Shown: positions 49,991-58,863, numbered from the stretch's first letter. The stretch: DNA of 64,000 nucleotides from Actinobacteria bacterium OK074 (GCA_001298575.1 LJCV01000275.1:124001-188000); one strand, 5' to 3'. Translations and numbers: made by a program. The notes: generated by a model from the letters alone, not told the origin.

Positions 49991-50146
49991 GTGTCCTTGG
50001 TCCTCGGGAACGTCAACGCCGGCCCCACGTCCCGTGGTGAGGCGGGCGAGCTGGTCACCATGCTCCGCGACGGCCGGTGGACTCGTCGGCTCGGCGACCG
50101 CATGCCCTACCTGCCGGTGCACCGCGAGACCAACGATGAGTCCTGA
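49991..50146 (+). CDS. Small protein or gene fragment
   Basis: 51 residues from GTG 49991 to TGA 50146, with natural composition (LVLGNVNAGPTSRGEAGELV; RRLGDRMPYLPVHRETNDES). It starts 10 nt after the previous stop but lacks a clear ribosome site, so it may be the C-terminal remnant of a larger gene. No family is recognised. Confidence 0.35.
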   Translation: MSLVLGNVNAGPTSRGEAGELVTMLRDGRWTRRLGDRMPYLPVHRETNDES

Positions 50147-50261
50147 ACTCGGACATCCACCCCAGACGGCGCGCACCGAGCATCTGGGGTGGGGGTGTTC
50201 CTCGATGGCGGCCGTGGTGTCGTTCCAGACCCGCTGCGAGCCGGAAGGCGGCAAGACCAGA

Positions 50262-50726
50262 TCAGCCCGCAACGGGAGCCGCTCCGTAGCGGCTGCGGTA
50301 CGCAGCCTCGAACGCTTGATGGAAGGCGTGCTTCGTCGCCCTCTCGGCGACCTTCGCGCGGACCTCGCGGCCTCGCTCCCAGTAGCGGCGTCCCTCGGGC
50401 GTGGCGAGGAGCGACTCGGCCGCCTCCCGCAGATGCCCGGGCGTCAGCCCGCCGGTCTCCCACTGGAGTTCCAGCACGGTCACGCGTGCGTTCAGGAAGA
50501 GGTGGGCCCGGATCTCGCCGTCACTGAGCCCCTCCAGCCGCTCGGTCACCCACAACTTCGCCAGCTCCGGGTCCGCGGCTCCCTGGCGGAGAAGTTCCAC
50601 ATGGAGCTTCAGCGCCTGCACGCGCAGATCGTCACGCGTACGGGCACGGCGCTGGAGCACCGCAACGACCGCGAGCACGATGGCCGCGACGTTCAACGCG
50701 AGACTCAGGCTGAGCACAGTGATCAC
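50262..50726 (-). CDS. DUF6082-like membrane-anchored protein
   Basis: 154 residues from GTG 50726. A single N-terminal membrane segment (VLSLSLALNVAAIVLAVVAV) is followed by a cytoplasmic helical domain (LKLHVELLRQGAADPELAKL; LFLNARVTVLELQWETGGLT; LREAAESLLATPEGRRYWER) that matches the DUF6082 pattern. The family is widespread in Streptomyces with unknown role. A longer start at 50813 would add a basic segment before the membrane helix. It is monocistronic. Confidence 0.7.
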   Translation of the reverse strand: MITVLSLSLALNVAAIVLAVVAVLQRRARTRDDLRVQALKLHVELLRQGAADPELAKLWVTERLEGLSDGEIRAHLFLNARVTVLELQWETGGLTPGHLREAAESLLATPEGRRYWERGREVRAKVAERATKHAFHQAFEAAYRSRYGAAPVAG

Positions 50727-50917
50727 GTTTCCCGCAGGGGCCGTTCGGTACCTTCTGTCTGATCGTGCAGGTCGATCGAGACGGTGGCAAGACGTCACAG
50801 GGTTGCTGCTCATGCCGTCGGCGACATCCGACGGCCAGCTTGTCCTGCAAGATGGTCAACGTAGGTGCGCCGCTCCGTGCTCGGCACCACGACAGTTCTC
50901 TCCGGCCGTTCCGGTGC

Positions 50918-51565
50918 TCACCGAGTGCCGCCCCCCAGCTGGACATCCGCCAATGTCTGCCAGGTGATGGTCTTCTCGGCGTCGTTGGCGACGACATCGA
51001 CCAGGGCGACGGTGTCGACGTGGAGCGGTGCGTGGCTGGGGCGGACTCGGCGTACGCGTCGGTGCAGCTGGCGGTAGTGTTCCGCGTCCACCTCGGCGGT
51101 GGCGTATGACTCGGTCAGATGCAGCACGCCGGTGTCGTACGACGTCGCTTCGGTGCCGAGCACGATCTCGAAGGCCCGCGTGGCGGCGGTCCGCAGCTGG
51201 TTCAGCGGCTCGTCGGGGCCCAGGTCGAAAATGATGCCCGTGCCGTAGACCAGCGGACTGCCCACGGTGAGGGTGAAGGGGGCGACGTTCTCCATCTGGC
51301 GGGTCAGCTCGGCGGCCAGAGCGTGCCGTTCGGCGTCGGTGACCTCGGCGGCGGGCTTGGCGCTCAGCTGGTACAGCGTGATGTGGAACCACTCGTCCCC
51401 GACGTGGGTGAGCGGATCGTCCTTGGTCGTGGTGCGGATGCCACGCACCAGGTCGGCGAGCTCGGGGTTGGCGCCGAGATCCACGGGGACGTACGCGTGG
51501 ACGAGGGAGGGCGCCGTTCCGGCTTCCCACGTGCCCGTGCCCTGCTGAAACGTGAACGGCTTCAT
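50918..51565 (-). CDS. 2H phosphoesterase (2'-5' RNA ligase-like), copy 2
   Basis: 215 residues from ATG 51565. The HxT motifs are WFHITLYQLSAKPAAEVTDA (first) and VLHLTESYATAEVDAEHYRQ (second). It shares with the copy at 40047 the acidic linker after motif 1, the PDEPLNQLRT block, and the end HAPLHVDTVALVDVVANDAE, so they are paralogues. Its N-terminal strand (LVHAYVPVDLGANPELADLV) is complete. It is monocistronic. Substrate unknown. Confidence 0.82.
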   Translation of the reverse strand: MKPFTFQQGTGTWEAGTAPSLVHAYVPVDLGANPELADLVRGIRTTTKDDPLTHVGDEWFHITLYQLSAKPAAEVTDAERHALAAELTRQMENVAPFTLTVGSPLVYGTGIIFDLGPDEPLNQLRTAATRAFEIVLGTEATSYDTGVLHLTESYATAEVDAEHYRQLHRRVRRVRPSHAPLHVDTVALVDVVANDAEKTITWQTLADVQLGGGTR

Positions 51566-51699
51566 GTGCGTCAACGTACCGACTCGATCACCACCCCGGG
51601 CGGCATAGCGGAAGTCGGCCACGGTTCGTTGAAGCTGGCCGGTTTCGCGCGCTGTCATCACCGATGAGGCAGGTGGTCCGCGGCGGCGTCCGACGCCCG

Positions 51700-51974
51700 G
51701 GGGGGGTGCGCCGGGCGCGGCAGGTCTCGCACAGCGTGACAATCCAGGTGCGGGTCTCATCTCCGTGGAAACGGGGCCGTCCGGGGTGCCCGCACTGCTC
51801 GCAGGTCTTCTCGGAGGCGACTTCGACTGCGTCGATGAGTGCGCCGCTCCGGTCCGCGAAGTCGCCGTCGAATTCGCCTTCGTCGTCGAAGCGGTCGGCG
51901 AGGTGGATGCGGAGTCCTCCGAGGCGGCTGCCGAGGGCGTCGATCTGGTAGTCCGGGGCGAGCAGGGCGAGGTC
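51700..51974 (-). pseudogene. Gene 3' part behind an in-frame amber codon
   Basis: Directly after the TAG at 51975-51977, the same minus frame continues with well-composed protein: DLALLAPDYQIDALGSRLGG, LRIHLADRFDDEGEFDGDFA, and a zinc-ribbon KTCEQCGHPG...VTLCETCRARR. It has no start of its own. The last part runs into a GGGGGGG tract near 51700 and loses character. Similar Cys-ending proteins with a predicted helical N-part exist in Streptomyces. Amber mutation or recombination is likely. Confidence 0.5.
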
Positions 51975-52415
51975 CTAGTGCAGGCGGTTGAGCAGTGCGG
52001 CCCTGATGGCGCTCTTTGAATTTGGATCTGTCAGCCCCGTCTGGCTGGGCGCAACGACGAACTCAACTCCGCGCGCCTTCCCCCTGACAGGAAGGCCCGC
52101 AGCCCGCCGCGCCCGGCGGTATGTCAGTGCCCAGCCCATGTCGCGGAGGACTGTCCCGTCCGAATCGAGCTCCGTGCGCCACCACAGCCAGCCGAACATC
52201 AACTCGCGGCCATCGGCACCAGGGGCTGCGAAGGCGAACGTAGCGGCACCGGCCTGTACCAATGCGGCGGCCAGCTTCTGCTGCGGGCTGAGCGCGATCA
52301 GATCGCGCCGGATGTCCTTCCGGGCGAGCTGGCGGATGGTGCGGACGGCAGTCCGGAGGAAGGCGGCGACGCCCAGGACGGCGACGCTGGCGACGAGCGT
52401 CCAGGCTGTGCTCAC
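51975..52415 (-). CDS. Membrane-anchored hypothetical protein
   Basis: 146 residues from GTG 52415 after GGGAGGGCGTA. One N-terminal membrane segment (WTLVASVAVLGVAAFLRTAV) precedes a small domain (LAAALVQAGAATFAFAAPGA; LMFGWLWWRTELDSDGTVLR). The end DPNSKSAIRAALLNRLH followed by TAG reads as though it belongs to the downstream remnant, so the present gene may be a fusion. No family is recognised. Confidence 0.55.
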   Translation of the reverse strand: MSTAWTLVASVAVLGVAAFLRTAVRTIRQLARKDIRRDLIALSPQQKLAAALVQAGAATFAFAAPGADGRELMFGWLWWRTELDSDGTVLRDMGWALTYRRARRAAGLPVRGKARGVEFVVAPSQTGLTDPNSKSAIRAALLNRLH

Positions 52416-52962
52416 TACGCCCTCCCCCCTTGTGGAACCATGCGCGTATCGCACGCCTTTCTACCTGATGAGCGGTCGCGGTCACAACACCAGCTGGCCA
52501 CTGTTCCCGGGCAGCAGCGGTCCTGGGCAGCTCACTGGTGTGTCGATGGCTGGCTCAGGAGCGACTGGTCAGGAAGGAGGCGGCGCCTTGCCCCTGCCCT
52601 GGGTGAGCGGTGTGCCAGGCATCCCAAATCTCCTGACGGAGCTTGCCTCGGGACGGTACGTCCATTTTCTGGCTGCGGGCCCGGGCCCGGACCTCCGGAC
52701 GGCCGGTGCGGGGCGCGGGGTCGTCACGGCGGCGGGCGGCGCGACGGGCCGAGCCGTCGGCGGCGATGTGGGCATCGTGTCGAGCGGAGTGGTGGGGAAG
52801 CCGCGGCGTTCGAAGTGGGGCTGGTGAGGAAGAGTGTGTCGAGCCGTGGCTGGTCGAAGCCCTCGCCGACGAATCCCCGAGAGTTCACGAATTCTGAAGG
52901 TGTCGAGGGGCGAACTGTCGGTGTGGTGTGACCATTTGGGGCTCCTTGGCCGTGGGTTCGAG
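52416..52962. other. 550-bp stretch without a supported gene
   Basis: Frames crossing it on both strands have Arg/Pro/Ser-rich shadow composition. No promoter, repeat or RNA feature is recognised. It separates a membrane-protein gene from the broken primase region. Confidence 0.45.
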
Positions 52963-53165
52963 CTATGCGGTTGCGGTGCTGCCGACGTCGTCGGGGGCGG
53001 CAGCACGGATGTAGCGCAGGCTGGTCTCGGCGTTGAGGTTGAACATGGTGGCGATGTGGAGGGGGTCCGGGCCGCTCGCGGTGGCCTCTTCGAGGACGCG
53101 GTCCTGACGGAGGCTGTCGGCCGTCGCAGGGGTATCGCCGAGGTGAGCCACGACGAAGCGTGCTT
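52963..53165 (-). pseudogene. C-terminal remnant of a DNA-binding/integrase-like gene
   Basis: The minus frame reads RFVVAHLGDTPATADSLRQD, RVLEEATASGPDPLHIATMF, NLNAETSLRYIRAA and stops at 52963. It has no start and begins abruptly where the primase-like frame ends. The pattern (ADPLHI..F.L...T..RY) is like the C-terminal end of Streptomyces integrase-type or HTH proteins that I recall. It is a recombination scar. Confidence 0.45.
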
Positions 53166-54292
53166 GAGCGCCGCGAGCAGCTGTGGGGGCAGCCCGGCGG
53201 TGGAGATCGCCAGCATCGCCGCCAGTCGTGCGGGCACCGTCGCCAGCGCCTTGCCCAGGGCCTTCCTGCGGGGCCTGGGACCCAGCTCGGGCGCGGTCGC
53301 CGACGGCCCGGCCTTGACCGGGCCGAGCTGGTCGACGAGCGTCTCGGCCTCGGCCGGGGTGAGGCGTTCGGTGCGCGAGAGGCGGGCGAACTGGTCCGGG
53401 AAGGGCTGCCAGGTGCCGAGGTCCACGAAGACGGTCGTGCCCGTGGCGCGGGAGACGCCGTGCAGCGGCAGCGCGATCAAGCTGCCGAACCTGAAGCCGC
53501 CCCTGGCTTTGATCGGCTGGAAGTCCTGAGCGGGGAAGAGACGGTCGTAGCTGGACAGCGCCATCTATCCGCGGGCGTCGATCGCCCGCCGCAGCAGCGC
53601 CATGCCCAGGGCGCGGGCGGTAGCGGCGGCGACGCGCGCGGTGAAGAACGTCCAGACGTGGGCGCCCTTTCCGGAGCGTGAGATCTCCAACAAGGCCCGG
53701 AGCGTGAGATCTCCAACAAGGCAGGGACACCGGCCTGTTGGCACGCTTCGGCGTAGGCGGTGGCATCGCCGCGCCAGTCGCTGCCGTCCTTGCCGTCGAA
53801 ATCGCACGCCAGCAGCCGGCAAGTGTCGTCGGCCAGCAGCGGGTACAGGCCGATGTGCAGTTCTTGGCGGCCCTGCCGGGACGGGTCGAGGTGGCCGTAG
53901 ACGGTGTCGTCGGTCAGCGGCCAGAACACCCGGTCCGCATCGTCCTTGCTCTTGTCGAACGGGTCGTCCTCGGCCGGGCTCCACCCGGTACGCCCGCTCT
54001 TCGAGCTCACCCACCGCCGGGCGGAGACGTCCTCACGGCCAGCGAACAGCGCCCGGAACAGCGCGATCTTCGCCTCGGTGCCGGACGAGGCATCCGCGTA
54101 TGGCAGCCCGTTGGCGCCGGGGACCAGGGTAACCGGCACAGGGTCCGCGATGGGCCGCAGGACAGCGGGCTCAGTTGGGGAGGTAGCGCCGAGGCGCGCT
54201 CGCAGGCGCCCGTTCTCGGCCTGCAGCCGGGCGAGTTCCTCGCGCAGCTCGGCCGGGTCATTGCAGTCGGACCAGTCCTCCACCCTCCTCAT
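53160..54292 (-). pseudogene. Broken TOTE-type archaeo-eukaryotic primase gene
   Basis: From 54292 the frame starts with a coiled-coil-like segment (ELREELARLQAENGRLRARL) and enters a primase domain: AKIALFRALFAGREDVSARR, GYxP-equivalent TDDTVYGHLDPSRQG, HIGLYPLLADDTCRLLACDF and DGKDGSDWRGDA, whose Asp residues are the expected catalytic pair. A 26-bp tandem duplication then shifts the frame; the proper sequence continues as GKGAHVWTFFTARVAAATAR. A TAG at 53565-53567 and the loss of everything after LLAALKHA at ~53165 follow, including the helicase part. Such primases belong to TOTE conflict (defence) systems. The gene is inactive. Confidence 0.7.
53671..53722. repeat. 26-bp perfect tandem duplication in the primase gene
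   Basis: Units 53671-53696 and 53697-53722 are identical (start CCGGAGCGTGAGATCTCC). The 26-bp length shifts the reading frame. Perfect identity points to a recent slippage event or an assembly artefact. Confidence 0.85.
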
Positions 54293-54480
54293 GATCCAGA
54301 TCCCGGATGTTCCGCGCAGCCAGAACGCCCAGATTCACCTACGCTGATGCCCGCAAGGAGTGTCCGGGCCGAGGCGTTACGGGCGCGGGGACCTTCGGTC
54401 GACCCGATCGTGATCACGCGTGCCGTGTGATCAATCCCAAGGGGCCCTGACAGCGTTCAGCTGGGCGCTACATTCGCGGA

Positions 54481-55338
54481 ATGACTCCTCATCCGTATGC
54501 CCTGGCCGACGTGTTCACCGATCGGCCCCTGGCAGGAAATCAGGTCGCCGTGTTCCTCCAAGGCGAGCGCCTGGACGAGGAGCTTCTCCAGAAGATCGCG
54601 CTGGAGATGAATCTGTCGGAGACGACCTTCGTGTTCCCCGCCGCCGACGGTGCGGACGCGGCAGTGCGCCTGTTCTCCACGGTGGTCGAGGTTCCGTGGG
54701 CCGGACACCCGCTCCTGGGCACAGCGGTGGTCCTGGCCCGGGAGGCTGAGGAACACACGCGGACCTGGCATCTGGCAACACCGGGCGGCGTCATTCCCAT
54801 CCGGACGGAACGGCTGGACGAAGTCACCTACAATGCTTCGATGCAGCAGCCGATCCCGAAGGTGACGGCATTCGAGAAGGCGGACGAACTGCTGGCCGTG
54901 CTCGGCCTCGAAGCCAGCCTGCTTCCCGTCGAGGTACAGGACGCCGGGATCCCGCACACCTACGTGACGGCCCCGACCGTCGAGTTCGTCGAGTCCCTGG
55001 TCCCCGACTGGCCACGGCTGCGCGAGGTGCTGCAGGACCGGCGACTGAGTGTGTTCGCCCATGACGGCCGCGGAGGCGTCGTCTCGCGCATGCTCAGCCC
55101 GAAAGATCGAGTTCCCGAAGATCCCGCATGCGGCTCCGCGGCCGGGCCGCTCGCCGCACATCTGCTGCGGCACGGCCGCATCGCCTCTGGGCAGGAGATC
55201 ACCATCGCCCAGGGCGCGCAGGTCGGCCGGCCCTCCGTCTTGTACGCCATCGCGACAGGGAGCCCCAAGCACATCGAGAACATCGAAGTGCGGGGCGGCG
55301 TCTGCCTGATCGGCGGCGGCGCCCTGAACCTCGGGTGA
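54481..55338 (+). CDS. PhzF-family isomerase-like protein
   Basis: 285 residues from ATG 54481. The PhzF double hot-dog-like fold is recognisable: YALADVFTDRPLAGNQVAVF, the conserved MNLSETTFVFPA with its Glu, VPWAGHPLLGTAVVLA, and the second-half DPACGSAAGPLAAHLLRHGR. Members isomerise or epimerise small metabolites, such as the phenazine intermediate. No phenazine genes are adjacent, so the substrate is unknown. A small membrane-protein gene follows 47 bp later. The 188 bp upstream hold nothing recognised. Confidence 0.9.
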   Translation: MTPHPYALADVFTDRPLAGNQVAVFLQGERLDEELLQKIALEMNLSETTFVFPAADGADAAVRLFSTVVEVPWAGHPLLGTAVVLAREAEEHTRTWHLATPGGVIPIRTERLDEVTYNASMQQPIPKVTAFEKADELLAVLGLEASLLPVEVQDAGIPHTYVTAPTVEFVESLVPDWPRLREVLQDRRLSVFAHDGRGGVVSRMLSPKDRVPEDPACGSAAGPLAAHLLRHGRIASGQEITIAQGAQVGRPSVLYAIATGSPKHIENIEVRGGVCLIGGGALNLG

Positions 55339-55385
55339 GACCATCGTTCCATCGCATCGTTGTGCGCTCGTGAAAGGAGCAGTTG

Positions 55386-55631
55386 GTGCGTCATGTCCCC
55401 GGCGACGGCAGATACGTGATCCTCATCTGCACGGCTGCCGTCGGGATCATCGCGGGCTGGCTCCTGCCGAGCCCGGCTTCCTGGCTCGGCTTCCTGATGA
55501 CCGCGATCAGTATGGGCGGGATGATCGTCCTCAGCAGCGACCTCACCGCCAAGATCCGGGATGAGGAACGAGTTCGGATGCGCCGGGAGCTGCGAGAACG
55601 AGCCCATCCTCATGAGGATCAGGAGTCGTAA
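55386..55631 (+). CDS. Small two-helix membrane protein
   Basis: 81 residues from GTG 55386 with AAAGGAGCAG upstream. Two hydrophobic helices (YVILICTAAVGIIAGWLLPS; WLGFLMTAISMGGMIVLSSD) are followed by a charged cytoplasmic tail (RDEERVRMRRELRERAHPHE). No family is recognised. It follows the PhzF-like gene and may be co-transcribed with it. The 3' end overlaps the convergent transposase remnant. Confidence 0.6.
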   Translation: MRHVPGDGRYVILICTAAVGIIAGWLLPSPASWLGFLMTAISMGGMIVLSSDLTAKIRDEERVRMRRELRERAHPHEDQES

Positions 55632-55968
55632 GGCGCGCTCGCCTCAAGGCGAGATCGAGGCAGGTGCACAGCTCGGCCAGATCACCCGGTTTCACTCGCC
55701 GCTGATGTATGCGGAATGGCCCGGTGCAAGGCGTTGCCGAGGCGGTGTCGCGGTCGTCGTCCGATTCCGGCCCCGGTCCGGTCGCGATGACCTGGGCCCG
55801 GCCAGAGGCGAGCACCTCGCGCAGTGACAGACGGAACCTGCGGCCCGGCCCGTCACGGACCAGCACCTCGTTGCCGGCCGCCGAGCCGAACATCTCCTCC
55901 ACCACGACGACTTCGCCGTCGTACTTCAGCCTCGTGCCCACGCCGACACGTACAGCGGCTCCGGTCAC
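55543..55968 (-). pseudogene. N-terminal remnant of a Mu/TnsB-type transposase gene
   Basis: GTG 55968 has an excellent GGAGGAGGA site and opens with AAVRVGVGTRLKYDGEVVVV, then GSAAGNEVLVRDGPGRRFRL and SLREVLASGRAQVI, PESDDDRDTAS. This block is familiar as the N-terminus of large Streptomyces integrase-catalytic-domain transposases. After DTAS the sequence departs and no DDE domain follows, so only ~65 native residues remain. It could still be translated as a short DNA-binding-like peptide. Confidence 0.5.
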
Positions 55969-56092
55969 ATGTCCTCCTCCGCGAGACCCCGACCTCGCGA
56001 TCCGACAGATCTGCTCGATCTGCTCCTCGTCGAGTGCGGATTCGTCCTCGGGCTCCTCGATGGGGCGGGGCAGAAGGTGGGCTCGAAGGGTT

Positions 56093-56977
56093 TCATCCGG
56101 CTGTCCGGCTGTCCGTGCCCGGGGCGACGAGGCGTGCGTAGGTGCAGTCGTCGAAACGGCTCGCGCCGGAGCCAATACCCTTGGTGGAGGCGTGGAGTCC
56201 GATTCGGAGGGGGTCGGCCGTGAGATCGTCGGCCAGTTCGCGCTCGGCGCCTTCGAGGGTGGGCGCGGCCGAGAGGTAACCGTCGGAGGCGAGGACGATC
56301 TCGGTGACGGTGTCGTCCAGCTCGATGATCTCCAGGTAACGGTAGGGGACAGGCCGCCCGTCGAGGACCCCGAACCCGTAGGGTGAGCCGTCCCGGTTGG
56401 CCAGGCTGTTCTGGACGCGGAGGAGGGGCATCATCATCGCGCGCCCGGGGTCGGTTCGGGCCAGGTCTGCCGGGTCGGCGCCGTCGGCCCGCAGGGCGTG
56501 CAGCAGGGCGGCGCGCGCGGACGCCACCACCCCGTCGATCTCTTTCTCCGCCGGGAAGTATTCCCACGCGCCGTTGCGGCGGCGGATGCCGATGTGGACG
56601 TCGCCCACGCGCATGATCTGGCGGCGGTCGGGGAGCAGGATGGCGACTACCGCGCTGGGCGCCAGGAGGTCGTCGGCCGCTATCCCCCATTCCGTGCGCA
56701 GAGCGGCCAGACCGCCGGTGACGGCGTCCAGGATGCCGACCGCGGTGCTGTCGGCGGACAGGTTCTGCAGCGTGGTGACGATGCGGTCGGCGGCGCGTGC
56801 GCCGCCCGACAGGCCGCCGTAGTCACGGCCGCTCTTGTCCGTCGCGCCGTCCACTACCGCACAGCAGCGCAGGAACCCGTCGTCGGCCGTGAGGGTGTTC
56901 AGCAGCCGGTCTTCGCCCTGGCTGTCGGGGAGTTTGGGGGTCGAGGCGTGTTCGGTGAGAGTGAAGGTCAAGGTCAT
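56093..56977 (-). CDS. PP2C-like protein phosphatase (copy 2)
   Basis: 294 residues from ATG 56977. PP2C motifs: CAVVDGATDKSGRDYGGLSG, IMRVGDVHIGIRRRNG, TEIVLASDGYLSAAP, and the end SRFDDCTYARLV, where the usual DD pair is kept. It is the paralogue of the 39130 gene with conserved blocks throughout (FPAEKEIDGVVASARAALLH). It starts 9 bp after the stop of the next phosphatase-like gene, forming a tandem pair of unlike PP2C proteins. Targets are unknown. Confidence 0.85.
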   Translation of the reverse strand: MTLTFTLTEHASTPKLPDSQGEDRLLNTLTADDGFLRCCAVVDGATDKSGRDYGGLSGGARAADRIVTTLQNLSADSTAVGILDAVTGGLAALRTEWGIAADDLLAPSAVVAILLPDRRQIMRVGDVHIGIRRRNGAWEYFPAEKEIDGVVASARAALLHALRADGADPADLARTDPGRAMMMPLLRVQNSLANRDGSPYGFGVLDGRPVPYRYLEIIELDDTVTEIVLASDGYLSAAPTLEGAERELADDLTADPLRIGLHASTKGIGSGASRFDDCTYARLVAPGTDSRTAG

Positions 56978-56986
56978 CGAGTCCTC

Positions 56987-57859
56987 TTAAGCGGTCGGCT
57001 CGGGCAGGGGGATGCACGTGACGTGGGCGATTGCTTTGTCGTCGTGCTGTTTGTAGCGGGGCCAGCGGACGCCCTGGGGGTCGCTCTCCTCGACGGCGTG
57101 GACCATCTCCACCACGTGCTGCGGCCCGTGCACGTGGCAGGCATCGAAAAGGGCGTCCCAGGAGAGCAGGCCGTACTCCTCGACCGCTGCGCTCACGCCG
57201 TCCGTCATGACCAGGAGGGAGTCGACGGTGTCTGCGGGCCAGGACCGGGTCACTGCTCGGTGGGCGGCCCGCGGGTCGGCTTCGGCGACCCAGTAGGCAC
57301 TCGGCGAGCCGTCGTTGTTGAGATGCCGCAGCTGGTGGGCGCGCAGTTTCTGGAGCAGGGCGCGGTGTTCGGGATCCTGGAACCCGCGGCCGGCCCGGAG
57401 CCACGTCCGGTACTCGGTGGTCTCGGGCCGGGGAGCCACCAGCTGGGCGAGCCGGTTGTCCTGGACCAGGTGGATCTCGCCCCCGGCCGTGCGGGCGAGA
57501 ACGGGAGTGTCGCCCAGGACGAGTGCCTCGATCCGGGTGCCGTGCCGGCGCACGATCGCGACGGTCGCCGCGGGCGAGTCCCCCGGCCGCAGGCCGTGCT
57601 CGGCGGCGACCGCGCGGATCGCCGTCTCCAGGACCACGGGAAGGTCCGCGTGCGGTGTGTGGAGCAGTCCGTGCGCCAGGTGGTCCCCGAGTGTCTGGGC
57701 GTACCAGCCGCCCAGGGGCTCGGCGCTGCTCACGGTGGAGACGCCGTCCAGAACGACGACGGCCCCGGGCACCGCCGTAACGATCCGGTCCTCCGACGCA
57801 CGGCCGCCTCCGTCCCGCGTGCCGGTGGCCACGGACATTACGTCTGCCGTGTCTGTCAT
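56987..57859 (-). CDS. Divergent PP2C-like phosphatase
   Basis: 290 residues from ATG 57859 with GGAAAGG upstream. Motifs are AVVVLDGVSTVSSAEPLGGW (first Asp), IEALVLGDTPVLAR (GD), SLLVMTDGVSAAVEEYG (DG) and the end YKQHDDKAIAHVTCI (DD). Sequence between motifs is unlike the copies at 39130 and 56093, so it is a different subfamily. It may remove phosphate from a different target, or act in a pair with the following gene. A very strong hairpin lies 36 bp upstream of it. Confidence 0.8.
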   Translation of the reverse strand: MTDTADVMSVATGTRDGGGRASEDRIVTAVPGAVVVLDGVSTVSSAEPLGGWYAQTLGDHLAHGLLHTPHADLPVVLETAIRAVAAEHGLRPGDSPAATVAIVRRHGTRIEALVLGDTPVLARTAGGEIHLVQDNRLAQLVAPRPETTEYRTWLRAGRGFQDPEHRALLQKLRAHQLRHLNNDGSPSAYWVAEADPRAAHRAVTRSWPADTVDSLLVMTDGVSAAVEEYGLLSWDALFDACHVHGPQHVVEMVHAVEESDPQGVRWPRYKQHDDKAIAHVTCIPLPEPTA

Positions 57860-57894
57860 GCCGATCCTGCCTTTCCTGCCAAGTTAGTTGTCGT

Positions 57895-57939
57895 CGTCTC
57901 GCCGTGCCCCGGGGCCGTAACCCGGGGCACGGCGAGACG
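57895..57939 (-). terminator. 19-bp perfect hairpin between EEP and PP2C genes
   Basis: CGTCTCGCCGTGCCCCGGG (57895-57913) pairs perfectly with 57921-57939 across a 7-nt loop. It follows the EEP stop by 13 bp, so it should end or reduce transcription before the PP2C pair. Confidence 0.8.
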
Positions 57940-57951
57940 GCTGTGGTCCGC

Positions 57952-58788
57952 TCACGTGTACTCGACGACTCGGCCGGTGTCGGCCTGGTCGAGGTCGAGG
58001 ACGGCGACGACGCCGCGGTGGTCACTGTGCGGACCGGGGTCCACGCACCAGTAGTCCTTCACGGCAGGGACGAGGGCGGGGGTGACGTGCACCTGGTCCA
58101 CCCGCAGCAGGCCGTGCTTGCCGGTCGCCCCCCGCAGGGAGGGATCGGAGCGCCGGTCGGCCAGGTACGCGGCCACGTCGGTGAACTCGCCGTCGCGCAG
58201 GGTCTGGCCGACCACGCGGTTGCCGCGCCACGGGTCGGTCGGGTGCTCGCGGCGGTGGCAGCGAGAGGTGCGGTTGTAGGGCTTCACGCGCGTCCAGTCG
58301 ATTTCATCGTCCCCCAACGGCATGTGGTTGATGTCCCCGCCGAGCAGGGCGATACCACCGTGCCGGTAGGCGCGCGCGATCAGCAGCTGTACCTCCTGGG
58401 CCGCGGCCTGCGCGGAGTAGGGGGTCAGGTGCGTGCTGATCGCGACCAGCGGCTCCGGCCACTCCCGGGCAAGCCCGAGGGGACGGAACCGGGCCGCGCA
58501 GTAGCCGTGGTGCAGTTCCCTGCTGTACTTGGTCTCGATGTCCAGCAGTTCCAGCGCCGCCGGATTCCAGGCGACCGCGGTGTTCAGGGTGCGGCTGGGC
58601 GCGACCCGCACTTCCATGCCCAGCGCGTCGCCGGCGGCCCGGGCCGCAGCCGGGTCCGCGAGCCAGTCGACCTCCTGGAGCAGGAGCAGCTGGGGTTCGA
58701 CGGAACGGATCTCCGGGATGATGCCGTCCCAGCGTCCGTCCTTGTCCGCCCCGTACTGGACGTTCTGGCTCATGACGGTCAGTGCCAC
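57952..58788 (-). CDS. Endonuclease/exonuclease/phosphatase (EEP) family hydrolase
   Basis: 278 residues from ATG 58788. The DNase I-like motifs are in order: MSQNVQYG (Asn), PQLLLLQEVDWLADP (Glu), AISTHLTPYSAQ (His), LLGGDINHMPL (Asp-x-Asn), VDQVHVTPAL, and PGPHSDHRGVVAVLDL (Asp-His). All catalytic positions are present, so it should be an active metal-dependent phosphodiesterase or phosphatase. There is no secretion signal, so it acts inside the cell. It follows the LexA-like gene by 75 bp in the same direction. Confidence 0.88.
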   Translation of the reverse strand: MALTVMSQNVQYGADKDGRWDGIIPEIRSVEPQLLLLQEVDWLADPAAARAAGDALGMEVRVAPSRTLNTAVAWNPAALELLDIETKYSRELHHGYCAARFRPLGLAREWPEPLVAISTHLTPYSAQAAAQEVQLLIARAYRHGGIALLGGDINHMPLGDDEIDWTRVKPYNRTSRCHRREHPTDPWRGNRVVGQTLRDGEFTDVAAYLADRRSDPSLRGATGKHGLLRVDQVHVTPALVPAVKDYWCVDPGPHSDHRGVVAVLDLDQADTGRVVEYT

Positions 58789-58863
58789 GTGGATTCTCCT
58801 TGGAATGATGAGCGGTCAGAAAGGGTGCCGGGCCCGTGGGGTCGGCGCGGCGGCAATGTGTTG

